From NCBI GenBank assembly GCA_008081045.1, contig VMDC01000015.1:124001-188000 (forward strand): a DNA stretch of 64,000 nucleotides, written 5' to 3'. Positions 9,056 to 18,466 of the stretch are shown here, in pieces. The stretch comes from Gammaproteobacteria bacterium. Lineage in GTDB: Bacteria; Pseudomonadota; Gammaproteobacteria; Pseudomonadales; Pseudohongiellaceae. Under the pieces are notes generated by a model. It ran no database searches and was not told the origin of the DNA. It saw nothing but the letters and a program-made list of their open reading frames with translations. The number at the start of each line of letters is the position of its first letter. The stretch's first letter is position 1. Position numbers and translations under genes: made by a program.

Positions 9056-9553
9056 ATGATCGATAACGACACACACCAGAAAGCCGGGCCGAGCAAATCA
9101 GAGCTCAAACGGACCGCGCACGCTCAACAGGCACTGGGGGAAAGACTGGCCCGACTGGCCACGAGACAACTCAGGGCACTCGAACTTCCGGAAGCACTAC
9201 TTGAGGCGATTGAGGAATTCCATCGTCTGCCGAAGAGTCACCTTGCCCGCCGCCGGCAATTGCAATTTATCGGAAGACTGATGCGAGACATTGATCAACC
9301 GGCTATTGAGAAGCAACTTCAGGCTCTGGAGGCGCCCGCCCCATCTCAGCCAGAACTTACCCAGGCGGAAATCTGGACAGAAAACGTGTTAAGAGAAGGC
9401 GCATCCGTCGTTGAATCCCTCCTGCATCTGGCCCCTGCCCTTGACCGACAGAAACTCAGGCAACTGCAGCGCAAGGCCAGCAAAGCCAAGGAAACTGGCG
9501 AACTGAACAAAATACGGCAGCAACTGCATGCTTATATCTCAGAGTATCTGTGA
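9056..9553 (+). CDS. yjgA: Ribosome-associated protein YjgA/DarP (DUF615)
   Basis: The 165-residue protein fits the DUF615 family throughout: SKSELKRTAHAQQALGERL near the N-terminus, then LPKSHLARRRQLQFIGRLMRD and a basic C-terminus. E. coli YjgA/DarP associates with late 50S assembly intermediates. It starts 3 nt after the mgtE stop, implying cotranscription; in enterobacteria it neighbours pmbA instead. Cytoplasmic. Confidence 0.9.
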   Translation: MIDNDTHQKAGPSKSELKRTAHAQQALGERLARLATRQLRALELPEALLEAIEEFHRLPKSHLARRRQLQFIGRLMRDIDQPAIEKQLQALEAPAPSQPELTQAEIWTENVLREGASVVESLLHLAPALDRQKLRQLQRKASKAKETGELNKIRQQLHAYISEYL

Positions 9554-9720
9554 GTCCGTTAAACATCGGTCTTGCTGGCCCGTTCTGTGAGGAAGGTGGT
9601 ACCATCCGGCGAAGAAGCAGACGCTTCGCTCTAGCCGATTGACACTCTGGAGACCTATTTTAGCCAGCTGTGTCACCAGGCTCTGTTCCCGACGCGGAAC
9701 GATCTGCGCACCCTGAGCAC

Positions 9721-9740
9721 AAACAATAACAACAAGGTGG
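9721..9740 (+). promoter_or_regulatory. A-rich (CA) motif overlapping the ribosome site of the SSS symporter genes
   Basis: AAACAATAACAACAA (9721-9735) runs straight into the Shine-Dalgarno AAGGTGG (9734-9740), 5 nt before the ATG at 9746. It satisfies the AANAANAA pattern bound by Hfq with Crc at catabolite-repressed mRNAs in Pseudomonas. The upstream 160 bases hold no gene; a small inverted repeat (GCGAAG/CTTCGC near 9610-9632) is the only other structure. Repression is inferred by analogy. Confidence 0.6.
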
Positions 9741-9745
9741 TCTCA

Positions 9746-10039
9746 ATGTCCGACAAGAATGCTCTCGAGTACTGGAAATCTAACATCAGAATCGTCTTGT
9801 CTCTGCTGGTAGTCTGGTTCTTTATCTCTTTCGGGTGCGGCATCCTGCTGGTGGACACTTTAGATGAGATCCGGATTGGCGGCTTCAAATTGGGATTCTG
9901 GATTGCGCAGCAGGGCGCGATCTTTGTCTTTGTCATTCTTGTCTATGTGTACATCTACCTGATGGATAAACTCGACGACGCTTATAATCTGAATCAAGAT
10001 GAGGACAAAACCGCCGAACCCGGGGAGGAAGCGCAATGA
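9746..10039 (+). CDS. DUF4212 small subunit of a sodium/solute symporter
   Basis: The 97-residue membrane protein has two hydrophobic spans (about 16-40 and 48-75), an intervening DEIRIGGFKLGFWIAQQG segment typical of DUF4212, and an acidic tail. Such proteins always precede an SSS-family permease, here overlapped by 4 nt. The start is ATG 9746: it has AAGGTGG 5 nt upstream, while the upstream GTG (9737) lies inside that ribosome site. Its exact role in the symporter complex is not established. Confidence 0.9.
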   Translation: MSDKNALEYWKSNIRIVLSLLVVWFFISFGCGILLVDTLDEIRIGGFKLGFWIAQQGAIFVFVILVYVYIYLMDKLDDAYNLNQDEDKTAEPGEEAQ

Positions 10040-11724
10040 GCGTACAGATCTGGACGTTTATTTTTGTCTTTCTGACATTCGGGCTGTATATCGGCATAGC
10101 AGTCTGGTCCCGAGCCGGTTCGACCAGTGATTTCTACGTCGCAGGCGGCGGTGTACCCCCATTGGCTAATGGCATGGCAACCGCTGCAGACTGGATGTCC
10201 GCAGCCTCTTTTATTTCCATGGCCGGGCTGATTTCCTTTCTTGGCAGAGACGGCACGTTTTACCTGATGGGCTGGACAGGTGGGTATGTCTTGCTCGCCC
10301 TGCTGCTCGCACCCTATCTCAGGAAATTTGGCAAATTCACTGTCCCTGACTTCATAGGGGATCGTTACTATTCAAGAACGGCTAGACTGATCGCGGTTTT
10401 CTGCGCCATTTCGGTGTCATTTGTCTACGTGTGCGGCCAGATGCAGGGGGCCGGAATCGTCTTCTCAAGGTTTCTTGAGGTCGACATCACCACAGGCGTC
10501 ATCATCGGCATGGCAATCGTTTTCTTCTACGCTGTTCTCGGAGGAATGAAGGGGATTACTTACACTCAGGTAGCGCAATACTGCGTACTGATCTTCGCGT
10601 TCATGGTGCCGGCAATTTTTATTTCCATCCTTATGACGGGCATTCCCATTCCACAAATAGGATTCGGTGCCGAATTGACAGAGGCTTTTGGTGGTGGCTA
10701 CTTGCTGGACAGACTGGACGGCCTGAGTCAGGAACTGGGCTTCGCCGTCTACACGGAGGGTCAACGCAGTACGCAGGATGTGTTCTTTATCACTGCCGCG
10801 CTGATGTTCGGCACCGCCGGCTTACCGCATGTAATCATCCGCTTCTTTACCGTGCCTAATGTCCGAGACGCGCGAAGGTCAGCAGGTTTTGCGCTTATTT
10901 TCATCGCGATTCTCTACACGACTGCGCCCGCTGTTGCTGCATTTGCTCGTACCAACTTAATCAACACCGTTAACAATGCAGAATACACAGCTATGCCGGA
11001 GTGGTTCAGCAAATGGGAGACCACCAACCTGATCTCATTCAACGACAAGAATGGTGACGGCCGCATTCAGTACGTCGGAGATCCCGAGACAAATGAACTC
11101 GAAGTAAATCGGGATATCATGGTGCTGGCCAACCCTGAAATCGCGAACTTGCCGAACTGGGTCGTGGCGTTGGTAGCGGCAGGAGCGCTAGCTGCTGCGC
11201 TGTCCACCGCAGCCGGATTGCTCTTGGTGATCTCAACATCTGTGGCTCATGACTTGATGAAGCGCAGCTTCATGCCAGACATCTCGGAAAAGCAGGAGCT
11301 GCTCTATGCCCGTATGGCAATATTTATTGCGGTGCTGGTCGCCGGCTATGTGGGGATCAATCCGCCCGCCTATGTCGCCCAGGTGGTGGCCTACGCATTC
11401 GGGCTGGCTGCCGCGTCATTTTTTCCAGCGATTGTCCTGGGTATTTTCCAGAAAAGTATGAACAAACAGGGGGCCATTGCCGGCATGATAGCCGGTTTTC
11501 TGTTCACTGCCGGATATATCATTTACTTTAAGAGCCTGAACCCCGCAATGGATAATGCACAGGGCTGGCTGCTGGGAATCTCACCGGAGGGTATCGGCAC
11601 GTTCGGAACTCTGATCAATCTCGCAGTCGCCGGGCTGGTGGCCTCCTTCACACCGGAGCCGCCCGAAGACGTGCAGGCCATCGTTGAAGAAATCAGACTT
11701 CCCGGAGAAGCCATCAAGCGCTAA
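10036..11724 (+). CDS. Sodium:solute symporter, VC_2705/ActP-like, large subunit
   Basis: Inner-membrane Na+-coupled permease of the SSS family, 562 residues, about 13 spans. Visible signatures include FYVAGGGVPPLANGMATAADWMSAASFIS, the GGMKGITYTQVAQY segment and GTAGLPHVIIRFFTVPNVRDARRS. The subgroup paired with DUF4212 is usually linked with acetate or other short carboxylates; acs lies 23 kb downstream in this window. An EF-hand-like loop NDKNGDGRIQYVGD sits in an extracytoplasmic segment near residue 338. Substrate is not proven. Expression may be set by the A-rich motif before the small subunit. Confidence 0.9.
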   Translation: MSVQIWTFIFVFLTFGLYIGIAVWSRAGSTSDFYVAGGGVPPLANGMATAADWMSAASFISMAGLISFLGRDGTFYLMGWTGGYVLLALLLAPYLRKFGKFTVPDFIGDRYYSRTARLIAVFCAISVSFVYVCGQMQGAGIVFSRFLEVDITTGVIIGMAIVFFYAVLGGMKGITYTQVAQYCVLIFAFMVPAIFISILMTGIPIPQIGFGAELTEAFGGGYLLDRLDGLSQELGFAVYTEGQRSTQDVFFITAALMFGTAGLPHVIIRFFTVPNVRDARRSAGFALIFIAILYTTAPAVAAFARTNLINTVNNAEYTAMPEWFSKWETTNLISFNDKNGDGRIQYVGDPETNELEVNRDIMVLANPEIANLPNWVVALVAAGALAAALSTAAGLLLVISTSVAHDLMKRSFMPDISEKQELLYARMAIFIAVLVAGYVGINPPAYVAQVVAYAFGLAAASFFPAIVLGIFQKSMNKQGAIAGMIAGFLFTAGYIIYFKSLNPAMDNAQGWLLGISPEGIGTFGTLINLAVAGLVASFTPEPPEDVQAIVEEIRLPGEAIKR

Positions 11725-11741
11725 TCGCTCAGCAAGCAGCT

Positions 11742-13400
11742 TCAGCTTCTGTTCGTTCGCTCCCAGTACTCTGCCACCGTGGATTTCATTTCCTTGTGCA
11801 TCAGCAAAATACCGACCAGATTCGGCACGGTCATCAGCACAATGGTGATTAGGGAGATGTTCCAGACAATCGTTGTGTCTGCAAGCGCAGCGGTGAAAAA
11901 TCCGAGCACATAGACAATCCGATAAGGCAGAACGGATCTCGTTCCGAACAGATAGGTCATGGCGCGATCCCCATAGTAGGACCAGGCAATCGCTGTGGAA
12001 AACGCAAACAACATCAATCCAATGGAGACGATGTATTGGCCATATTGTCCAAACAGACCCTTGGTGAATGCCTGAGTGGTGAGCGGCACTGAATGCAGAA
12101 GCGAATTTCCGGTGACAACGACAGTCAAATCCTCCAGCTGCCCATCAACCACATTCAGGGTGCCGGTGATAAGCTCACCTTCACGGGAGTAACGTGTATT
12201 CTCTGCCAGTGAACGGGCAGCAATCAGCGTGAACGCCTCGTTGTTCTGAGGCACACCATTGCTCAGTTCAATTTGACCGCTATAACTTCGGGTATCGGAT
12301 TCTTCGCCACTCAGGTAGGAGAATAAGCTGGCGACATCATCGGCGTCAGCCTCAGTATAGGTGCCGGCAACAAAGCTCATGTCTGCCCGCTGAAATTCGT
12401 TCTCGAACTTCTCCATCCAGACACCGGAAGAGAGAATCACCAATCCGGTAATCGTGCAAATCACGATCGTGTCAATAAACGGCTCAAGAATGGACACCAT
12501 GCCCTCATCCGCAGGCTCATCAGTGCGCGCTGCGGCATGTGCAATCGGGGCTGACCCTTGACCCGCCTCATTGGAATACAGCCCGCGATTTACACCCCGG
12601 TCGAATGCATACGCAAATGACGCACCGAGGAACCCGCCTGCAGCGGCTGAGCCGGAAAAGGCATTACTGAAAATTGATAAGAATGAAGGAATGATGTTGC
12701 CGATGTTCGGGATGATGACGGCAAATGCTCCGATCAGATAAATCATTGCCATTGTGGGCACGATCGCTGCAGCCACCTTCGCGATACGGGTTATCCCGCC
12801 AATGATTACCAGAGCGAGAAGAACTGAAAGTACGCTGGCCGTAATGAGGGGATCGAGATCAAACGTGCTCTCCAGCCCTGAAGCAATACTGTTGATCTGC
12901 GGAAGATTGCCTGTTCCGAATGAACTCAATACCGTGGCAACAGCGAACACAACCGCTAACCACTTCGCATTGAGACCCTTCTCCATGTAATACATGGGGC
13001 CGCCAGCCATTGTGCCGTCTGCAGTTTCATTCCTGTACTTGTGCGACAGTGTGACCTCGACGAATTTGCTGGTCATCCCAAAGAAAGCGGTCATCCACAT
13101 CCAGAACAAGGCGGCGGGACCGCCAAGGTGCAAAGCAAGAGCTACGCCGCCGATGTTGCCGGTACCCACGGTGCCCGAGAGCGCGGTTGCGAGGGCTTGG
13201 AAGTGGGAGGTGTCGCCCTTCGCCCCTTCCTTGTCGAATTTTCCCGAGGTGACACCGATCGCATGCCTGAAGTAACGAATCTGCGGGAACCCGAGGTATA
13301 ACGTGAAAAAGATACCGGTTGCCAGCAAAAACGTCGGGAACCAGATCGCGCTGCCCAGGAAACCATCGATATAGATTAAAAAGTCATTCACTGCGTCCAC
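11742..13400 (-). CDS. Alanine/glycine:cation symporter (AGCS family)
   Basis: Na+-coupled amino-acid permease of 552 residues. Family motifs include [35 protein letters not shown] and [17 protein letters not shown]. An insert of roughly 100 residues (about 345-445, rich in polar and acidic residues) interrupts the membrane core before the last spans; similar inserts occur in marine AGCS proteins. The start is GTG 13400, with AGGGGAC upstream. Converges on the SSS operon with only 17 nt between stops. A CA motif precedes the ribosome site. Confidence 0.9.
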   Translation of the reverse strand: MDAVNDFLIYIDGFLGSAIWFPTFLLATGIFFTLYLGFPQIRYFRHAIGVTSGKFDKEGAKGDTSHFQALATALSGTVGTGNIGGVALALHLGGPAALFWMWMTAFFGMTSKFVEVTLSHKYRNETADGTMAGGPMYYMEKGLNAKWLAVVFAVATVLSSFGTGNLPQINSIASGLESTFDLDPLITASVLSVLLALVIIGGITRIAKVAAAIVPTMAMIYLIGAFAVIIPNIGNIIPSFLSIFSNAFSGSAAAGGFLGASFAYAFDRGVNRGLYSNEAGQGSAPIAHAAARTDEPADEGMVSILEPFIDTIVICTITGLVILSSGVWMEKFENEFQRADMSFVAGTYTEADADDVASLFSYLSGEESDTRSYSGQIELSNGVPQNNEAFTLIAARSLAENTRYSREGELITGTLNVVDGQLEDLTVVVTGNSLLHSVPLTTQAFTKGLFGQYGQYIVSIGLMLFAFSTAIAWSYYGDRAMTYLFGTRSVLPYRIVYVLGFFTAALADTTIVWNISLITIVLMTVPNLVGILLMHKEMKSTVAEYWERTNRS

Positions 13401-13404
13401 GAAA

Positions 13405-13426
13405 GTCCCCTGTCGTTTTTATTGTT
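13405..13426 (-). promoter_or_regulatory. A-rich (CA) motif next to the ribosome site of the AGCS symporter
   Basis: On the minus strand AACAATAAAAA (13426-13416) is followed after 4 nt by the Shine-Dalgarno AGGGGAC (13411-13405) and then GTG at 13400. This is the position where Hfq/Crc blocks ribosome entry on Pseudomonas amino-acid transporter mRNAs. Function here is inference. Confidence 0.55.
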
Positions 13427-13507
13427 GAATCAAAGCTGCTGATAACAGGCTGCTTTGGCGCTTGTGATTACGCTGCAGCCACTCCCGGCTCAGTCTTCTG
13501 TGTCCTG

Positions 13508-14347
13508 TCAGTCATCGCTGATCGAAATTTTTGGCGCTTCTGCCCGAAGCGCGGCGACGTGCGCTGCGGCAGAACCCACGTTTTCAGCAAGCTCTGCATA
13601 GGCCCTGGCAACTGCCGAGCCTGTAACCGATGCTACCACAGGATCACCGCTGTCGGTTTGTTCTCTGATTTGAATGTCAAGCGGGAGTCTTCCGATGACT
13701 TCTCCACCGTATTCCGCTGCCAGTCGACTGCCTCCTTCAGAACCGAAGATCGCCTCGCTGTGCCCGCACTGCGAGCAGACATGCATCGCCATATTCTCAA
13801 CAATGCCTAGAATGGGGACGCCAACCTTCTGAAACATCTCGATGCCTTTTCGGGCGTCGGCCAGGGCCACATCCTGCGGTGTCGTGACGATGACCGCGCC
13901 AGTTACCTCTACAGACTGAGCCAGACTCAGTTGTATATCGCCTGTGCCGGGCGGCATATCAACAATCAGAAAATCCAGCTCAGACCAGGCCGTATCTGTG
14001 AGAATCTGATTGAACGCCGAAATCACCATAGGGGCGCGCCATACCATTGCAGCCTTGGCATCCACCAGCACTCCTATCGAGATACATTCAACTCCATGTG
14101 CTTCGATAGGCACCAGCAGCCGTTGATCCCGGACTTCAGGGCGGGTCCCGGGGGCGATACCCATCATCAAGGGGATACTGGGTCCATAAATATCAGCGTC
14201 AAGCAACCCAACGCTGCAGCCCAGTTGCCGCAGAGCAACCGCAAGATTGACCGCGGTAGTCGATTTTCCAACACCGCCCTTACCTGATGCGACACAGACA
14301 ATGTGCTTGATTTGCGGAAGCTTTTTCACCAATGGTCCTTTTGTCAA
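13508..14347 (-). CDS. mrp: Mrp/ApbC-type iron-sulfur carrier ATPase, short form
   Basis: Cytoplasmic P-loop NTPase that binds and passes on Fe-S clusters. It has the deviant Walker A SGKGGVGKSTTA (21-32), a Walker B LDADIYGPSIP, FLIVDMPPGTGD, and the CxxC pair in HVCSQCGHSEAIFG that holds a bridging cluster in the dimer. At 279 residues it lacks the N-terminal MIP18/DUF59 domain (about 90 residues) present in E. coli Mrp; the upstream DNA does not encode it. Divergent from the next gene by about 100 nt. Confidence 0.9.
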   Translation of the reverse strand: MTKGPLVKKLPQIKHIVCVASGKGGVGKSTTAVNLAVALRQLGCSVGLLDADIYGPSIPLMMGIAPGTRPEVRDQRLLVPIEAHGVECISIGVLVDAKAAMVWRAPMVISAFNQILTDTAWSELDFLIVDMPPGTGDIQLSLAQSVEVTGAVIVTTPQDVALADARKGIEMFQKVGVPILGIVENMAMHVCSQCGHSEAIFGSEGGSRLAAEYGGEVIGRLPLDIQIREQTDSGDPVVASVTGSAVARAYAELAENVGSAAAHVAALRAEAPKISISDD

Positions 14348-14451
14348 TAAAACGGAGACTGCAAATCAGCCTCGCGAGAATTATCAGTGATTAACCGCGA
14401 AAAATAAAATAGTCATGACAGGAAGTGATCAGGCTCGATAGAATCAACCGA

Positions 14452-14982
14452 ATGAGATCACTGAGCTTTCTGCTGATTCTTTTCGCAGCACCCGCGTTTT
14501 CAGCGGAATTTGGAAATGAGGGCGAGCTGAAATTTGCGTTCTATTCTGCTGCATGGGGCGAAAATACGGATGACGGATTACGTCTGGTGGTGAGTAATAA
14601 GAGCAGCAAAGGTGTGGTGCTGGAGGAGGTCAAATTCCTCAAAACACCAGAAACTGCAGATGACGATATCCGCCTCAAGGTCGGGCTTGCTGTCCCTGCA
14701 GGACGCTTCGCTGAGGCCGAGTTCCGCTATACAGATCTGCTTTCGGACAATGAGTGCATCCAGCGCACGATGGACAGCAACTGGAGACTGGTAGAGGTGT
14801 CCAACTACACGCTCAATCCGTCGGTCAGAAACCTGATCATAGAGAACACCGATTCTTTCAGAATCTACCAGTGTGTTGAAACAATCCGAACGCGTTGGCG
14901 GGAGACGTCGGGAGACTCTCGTGGCGTGAGCAGAACCGAAGAGGGCTGGATACTGTACCACTTCGAGACGAGGCAAGACTGA
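14452..14982 (+). CDS. Exported protein of unknown function
   Basis: I do not recognise this 176-residue protein. It opens with a clean signal peptide, MRSLSFLLILFAAPAFSAEF, cleaved probably after FSA. The mature part is beta-rich, with GLRLVVSNKSSKGVVLEEVKF, two cysteines far apart (NECIQ and YQCVE) that may bridge in the periplasm, and no enzymatic motif I can see. A GTG at 14425 would add nine residues before the signal peptide; the ATG at 14452 gives the better signal. The gene ends just before a strong bidirectional terminator. Confidence 0.7.
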   Translation: MRSLSFLLILFAAPAFSAEFGNEGELKFAFYSAAWGENTDDGLRLVVSNKSSKGVVLEEVKFLKTPETADDDIRLKVGLAVPAGRFAEAEFRYTDLLSDNECIQRTMDSNWRLVEVSNYTLNPSVRNLIIENTDSFRIYQCVETIRTRWRETSGDSRGVSRTEEGWILYHFETRQD

Positions 14983-14991
14983 GTTTGGAGG

Positions 14992-15025
14992 AAAAAACAA
15001 GGGGGCTTGCGCCCCCTTGTTTTTT
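14992..15025. terminator. Strong bidirectional Rho-independent terminator
   Basis: Nine-base-pair perfect stem CAAGGGGGC / GCCCCCTTG (14998-15006, 15011-15019) with a TTGC loop, flanked by six A on the left and six T on the right, so it works in both directions. It lies between the convergent exported-protein gene and the membrane pyrophosphatase gene. Confidence 0.93.
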
Positions 15026-15077
15026 CAAGAACTGTTGCCCTACACGCTACAACTGATCGCTTGGGCCCTGGCTGTGA

Positions 15078-17207
15078 TTAGCCGAGCAGTATACCGCCGT
15101 ATTGCACAAAGAAAGGCGCGAAGACCAGACTCAGAATCGCTGACAGCTTAATCAGGATGTTGAGCGATGGTCCGGATGTGTCTTTGAGAGGATCACCCAC
15201 AGTGTCTCCGACCACAGCAGCTTTGTGCTCTTCCGAACCCTTACCACCGTGGTTGCCCGCTTCGATATACTTTTTGGCGTTGTCCCACGCACCGCCGCTA
15301 TTCGAAGCTGAGATCGCCAGAACGCCACCCACAACCAGAGAACCGGCCAGAATTCCGGCCACAGCCTCAACGCCAAACAGGAAGCCTGCAACAAGAGGAG
15401 AACCCATGATCAGCACGCCGGGCGCAATCATCTCCTTCAGGGCGGCGTTGGTCGAGATCGCCACACACTGCGCATAGTCGGGCGTACCCGTACCTTCCAT
15501 AATGCCCGGGATTTCGCGGAATTGGCGGCGCACTTCTTCAATCATCTCAAACGCAGCGTCACCCACTGAACGCATGGTCATCGCCATGAACAGGAAAGGC
15601 AAAACCGCACCGACGAATACGCTTGTATAGACCAGCGGATCAAGGAGACTCATGGTAATCGGCTCGCCCTGGAGGTTTGATGCCGCTGTAATAAAAGCGG
15701 CAAACAAGGCCAGTGAAGTGAGTATGGCCGCGCCGATGGCAAATCCCTTCCCTATCGCCGCTGTAGTGTTGCCTGCTGAGTCCAGAATATCGGTGCGCTC
15801 TCTGACCGCGCTCTCAAGGCCAACCATCTCGGCGATCCCACCGGCATTGTCAGCGACCGGGCCATAAGCATCGATCATCAAGGCAATCACCAGCGTACCC
15901 AACATCCCCAGAGAGGCAATCGCCACACCATACATGCCGGCAAGCCCCCAGGAAATGAAGATACTGGCCGCGATGCAGAGGTACGGATAGACCGTACTCT
16001 TATAACCCAGCGACAAGCCGAAAATGATGTTGGTGGCCACACCTGTCTCACAGGATCCGGCCAGCTCCTGTACCGGCTTGTAATTGTCCGAGGTGTAGTA
16101 ATCCGTCAGCAGACCGACCGCCAGCCCGGCAATGAGTCCAGACAGAAAACACCAGTAAACACCCATATTGGTGTACTGCTCACCGTTGAGCTCAAAAAAT
16201 TCAGGCACCAAGGCCATGGTGAAGAAGAACATCACTATCGCCATCAGGACACTGGAGATAATCAACAGCTTCCGCAGTGCGGGGGCAACATCTTCTTCAG
16301 TCTTGACGCCAATGAGCAGTTTTGTCACCAAACTCACCGGAATTCCAACAGCCGTGATCAGAATCGGATACAGCAGCGCATTGGGATCGGCGGCAAAGAC
16401 CACGGCACTGATTACCATCGCTGCGCAGGTAGACTCAGCGCAGGAACCAAACAGGTCAGCACCCATGCCGGCAACGTCTCCGACGTTATCACCCACATTG
16501 TCGGCAATCACGGCAGGGTTGCGGGGATCGTCTTCGGGAATGCCCTTCTCAACCTTACCGACCAGATCAGCACCGACGTCAGCGGCTTTGGTGAAGATAC
16601 CTCCACCAACCCGCGCGAACAGCGCAATGGTCGAGCCGCCAAGGCCAAAGCCCGCAATAACTTCCATCAGAATGTGGTTATTTTCAGGCCCCAATCCCGA
16701 CAGCAGGGAGCTCATCACCACGTAGATAATCACCAGTCCGAGCGCGGCGAGGCCCACCAGCGCGAAACCCATTACGGCGCCCGCGTTGATCGCCATGTCG
16801 AACGCTTCGGAGATATTCTTTTTGGCAGCAACGGTTGTTCGTGCATTGCCTTGTGTGGCGACCATCATGCCGATATAGCCGGACGCAATTGAGATTGCTG
16901 CCCCGAACAGAAACGCGATCGCGGTATAGATACCCTCGCGGTAATCTGGCGTGTGGGAGTCGTCAATCAAGATGGCAATAATTGCGGCAAACACCACCAT
17001 AAAGATCGCAAGGAACTTATATTCCTGCTTTAGAAAGGCCATGGCACCATCAGCGATTGCACCATGGATGAATCTGAGGCGCTCGCCATCCTTCTCATCC
17101 AGGCCCGCATCCACTGGCACAGATGTGACCTTTCGCATGTAATAGAATGCGATTCCCAAGCCCAGTAGCGACAGCACCGTGGTGACTGTTATCGTGATCC
17201 CCGACAT
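15078..17207 (-). CDS. hppA: K+-dependent membrane-bound ion-translocating pyrophosphatase
   Basis: Couples PPi hydrolysis to pumping H+ and/or Na+ across the inner membrane. The 709 residues span about 16 helices. The PPi/Mg2+ site is visible as [18 protein letters not shown] and [16 protein letters not shown], with a second acidic set in DNAGGIAEM and [15 protein letters not shown]. The segment [10 protein letters not shown] has alanine where K+-independent enzymes have lysine, marking the K+-dependent subfamily. Whether it pumps Na+ or H+ cannot be decided by eye. Its message ends at the bidirectional terminator. Confidence 0.96.
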   Translation of the reverse strand: MSGITITVTTVLSLLGLGIAFYYMRKVTSVPVDAGLDEKDGERLRFIHGAIADGAMAFLKQEYKFLAIFMVVFAAIIAILIDDSHTPDYREGIYTAIAFLFGAAISIASGYIGMMVATQGNARTTVAAKKNISEAFDMAINAGAVMGFALVGLAALGLVIIYVVMSSLLSGLGPENNHILMEVIAGFGLGGSTIALFARVGGGIFTKAADVGADLVGKVEKGIPEDDPRNPAVIADNVGDNVGDVAGMGADLFGSCAESTCAAMVISAVVFAADPNALLYPILITAVGIPVSLVTKLLIGVKTEEDVAPALRKLLIISSVLMAIVMFFFTMALVPEFFELNGEQYTNMGVYWCFLSGLIAGLAVGLLTDYYTSDNYKPVQELAGSCETGVATNIIFGLSLGYKSTVYPYLCIAASIFISWGLAGMYGVAIASLGMLGTLVIALMIDAYGPVADNAGGIAEMVGLESAVRERTDILDSAGNTTAAIGKGFAIGAAILTSLALFAAFITAASNLQGEPITMSLLDPLVYTSVFVGAVLPFLFMAMTMRSVGDAAFEMIEEVRRQFREIPGIMEGTGTPDYAQCVAISTNAALKEMIAPGVLIMGSPLVAGFLFGVEAVAGILAGSLVVGGVLAISASNSGGAWDNAKKYIEAGNHGGKGSEEHKAAVVGDTVGDPLKDTSGPSLNILIKLSAILSLVFAPFFVQYGGILLG

Positions 17208-17363
17208 CTACGTGTCTCTCCCCGTTTTAGTAGAAAAATCAAAGGCGCGAACTGTACCACAACGCTGGTGACAAACAAAGGCTGCAAGTCGCGCCAGGGC
17301 TGGTAATTCGGGCTTCAGTAATGGGTCGTCTGCACACCGGTCGGGCGCAGATTTGACGATCAT

Positions 17364-17531
17364 CTATCGAGACTTTTTGCGGCTTCGCTTTTGCTTGTTT
17401 TTGGACACTTTGGGTTTGGATTCGCCCCTGGCCTCCCGGAAGGCCTGCCTCAGGGCATCGATACGAGCTTCTTTTCGCTTTTCAACATGAGACGATTTGC
17501 GGGTTTGGAAGTCCAGGACGTTATCTTCCAT
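17364..17531 (-). CDS. Small basic protein of unknown function (55 residues)
   Basis: An ORF starting MEDNVLDFQTRKSSHVEKRK begins 12 nt after the stop of the coiled-coil lipoprotein gene on the same strand. It encodes an acidic start, a charged amphipathic helix (about 15-36) and an extremely basic tail (KNKQKRSRKKSR). No signal peptide or membrane span. The tail suggests binding to nucleic acid, ribosome or another acidic partner. No clear ribosome site; translation may be coupled to the upstream gene. Family not recognised. Confidence 0.55.
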   Translation of the reverse strand: MEDNVLDFQTRKSSHVEKRKEARIDALRQAFREARGESKPKVSKNKQKRSRKKSR

Positions 17532-17543
17532 CAGCTAAAAGAC

Positions 17544-18191
17544 TCAGAGTCCCCGCGCCCGCTCGACAAGCTCATCCTTCCGCGCTTCCAACTCCGCGAT
17601 CAGGTCTTTGGACAGCGGTTCAATCGTGCTACCGGACTCATCGGTCAGCTCGTATTTTGCGACCTCAGCAGTCAATGCCGCCAGCAGTTCTTCGGCCGCT
17701 GCTATCGCTTGCTGCATGATCAGCGCTTGCTCAGAATCTGAATCAAGCTCGGCCTGAATATCAGCAATCTGCTGCTCGAGTGCTGCAATCCGGTCCATTT
17801 TTTCTTGCCGCTCAGCGCGGGCCGCTGCTACTGCAGCCCGGCGCTCGCGCTCGGCGCGTTCCGCCTGCTCACGGGCCAACCGTTGGACCTCGGCACGGGC
17901 TTCTGCTTCCGCTGCCTGTCTTTCCTGCGCCAGACGACGACGCTCCCTTTCCTCGGCTTCTGCCAGTCGCCGACGCTCCTCAGCCTCTGCCCGTTGCCTC
18001 TCGATCTCGGCAGCCTCCCTTGCTGCTGCCTGCTCAGCCGCCATATTTGCCACTTCGGCCTCAGCGACCGCTGCTTCGCGTGCCGACTGCGAGCTGCAGG
18101 CAGCAAGCACTGACAGTAAGACTCCGAAAACTAAGGGGCGCCCGGGAGCCTGGCGACTTAGACCTGAACCGCTCTTTTGACTTCTGTCCAT
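17544..18191 (-). CDS. Coiled-coil lipoprotein of unknown function
   Basis: 215 residues. After a basic start, the hydrophobic stretch VFGVLLSVLAAC ends in a lipobox (cysteine at about 32), so the protein should be lipidated and anchored. Residues about 38-135 are an almost unbroken run of A, E and R heptads predicting a long single helix or coiled coil, followed by a second coil (KMDRIAALEQQIADIQAELD). This low-complexity composition makes similarity searches unreliable. It may be a periplasmic spacer. Followed directly by the small basic ORF. The 275-nt gap to the divergent gene at 18467 is AT-rich and likely holds both promoters. Confidence 0.75.
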   Translation of the reverse strand: MDRSQKSGSGLSRQAPGRPLVFGVLLSVLAACSSQSAREAAVAEAEVANMAAEQAAAREAAEIERQRAEAEERRRLAEAEERERRRLAQERQAAEAEARAEVQRLAREQAERAERERRAAVAAARAERQEKMDRIAALEQQIADIQAELDSDSEQALIMQQAIAAAEELLAALTAEVAKYELTDESGSTIEPLSKDLIAELEARKDELVERARGL

Positions 18192-18466
18192 TCACCACTC
18201 CTTGCTCTGAATCTTTGCTGATCTGAGTTATTCGAGGGAACCGCTTGATGTATGAGACCAGATACTAACGCCATGCTGCGGATTTATGAATTTTTTACTG
18301 AATAAAATTTTTAGATTCCAGAGATTTTTGCCAGTTTTCTTTCGAAAAATGCCCCCAGAGACAGTAAACTGACCGCTCTGAACGTCACACCCCGACATCG
18401 GCAGAAACCCAGCTGCCCAAGGTTCTCAGGATTAATCCCACAGTGTATTCCGGGATGTAGTCAAAA

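Noticed and set aside
17805-18113. Plus-strand ORF of 102 codons opposite the lipoprotein gene
   Set aside because: It mirrors the A/E/R-rich coil on the other strand (leucine/proline/arginine-rich shadow) and lacks a ribosome site.
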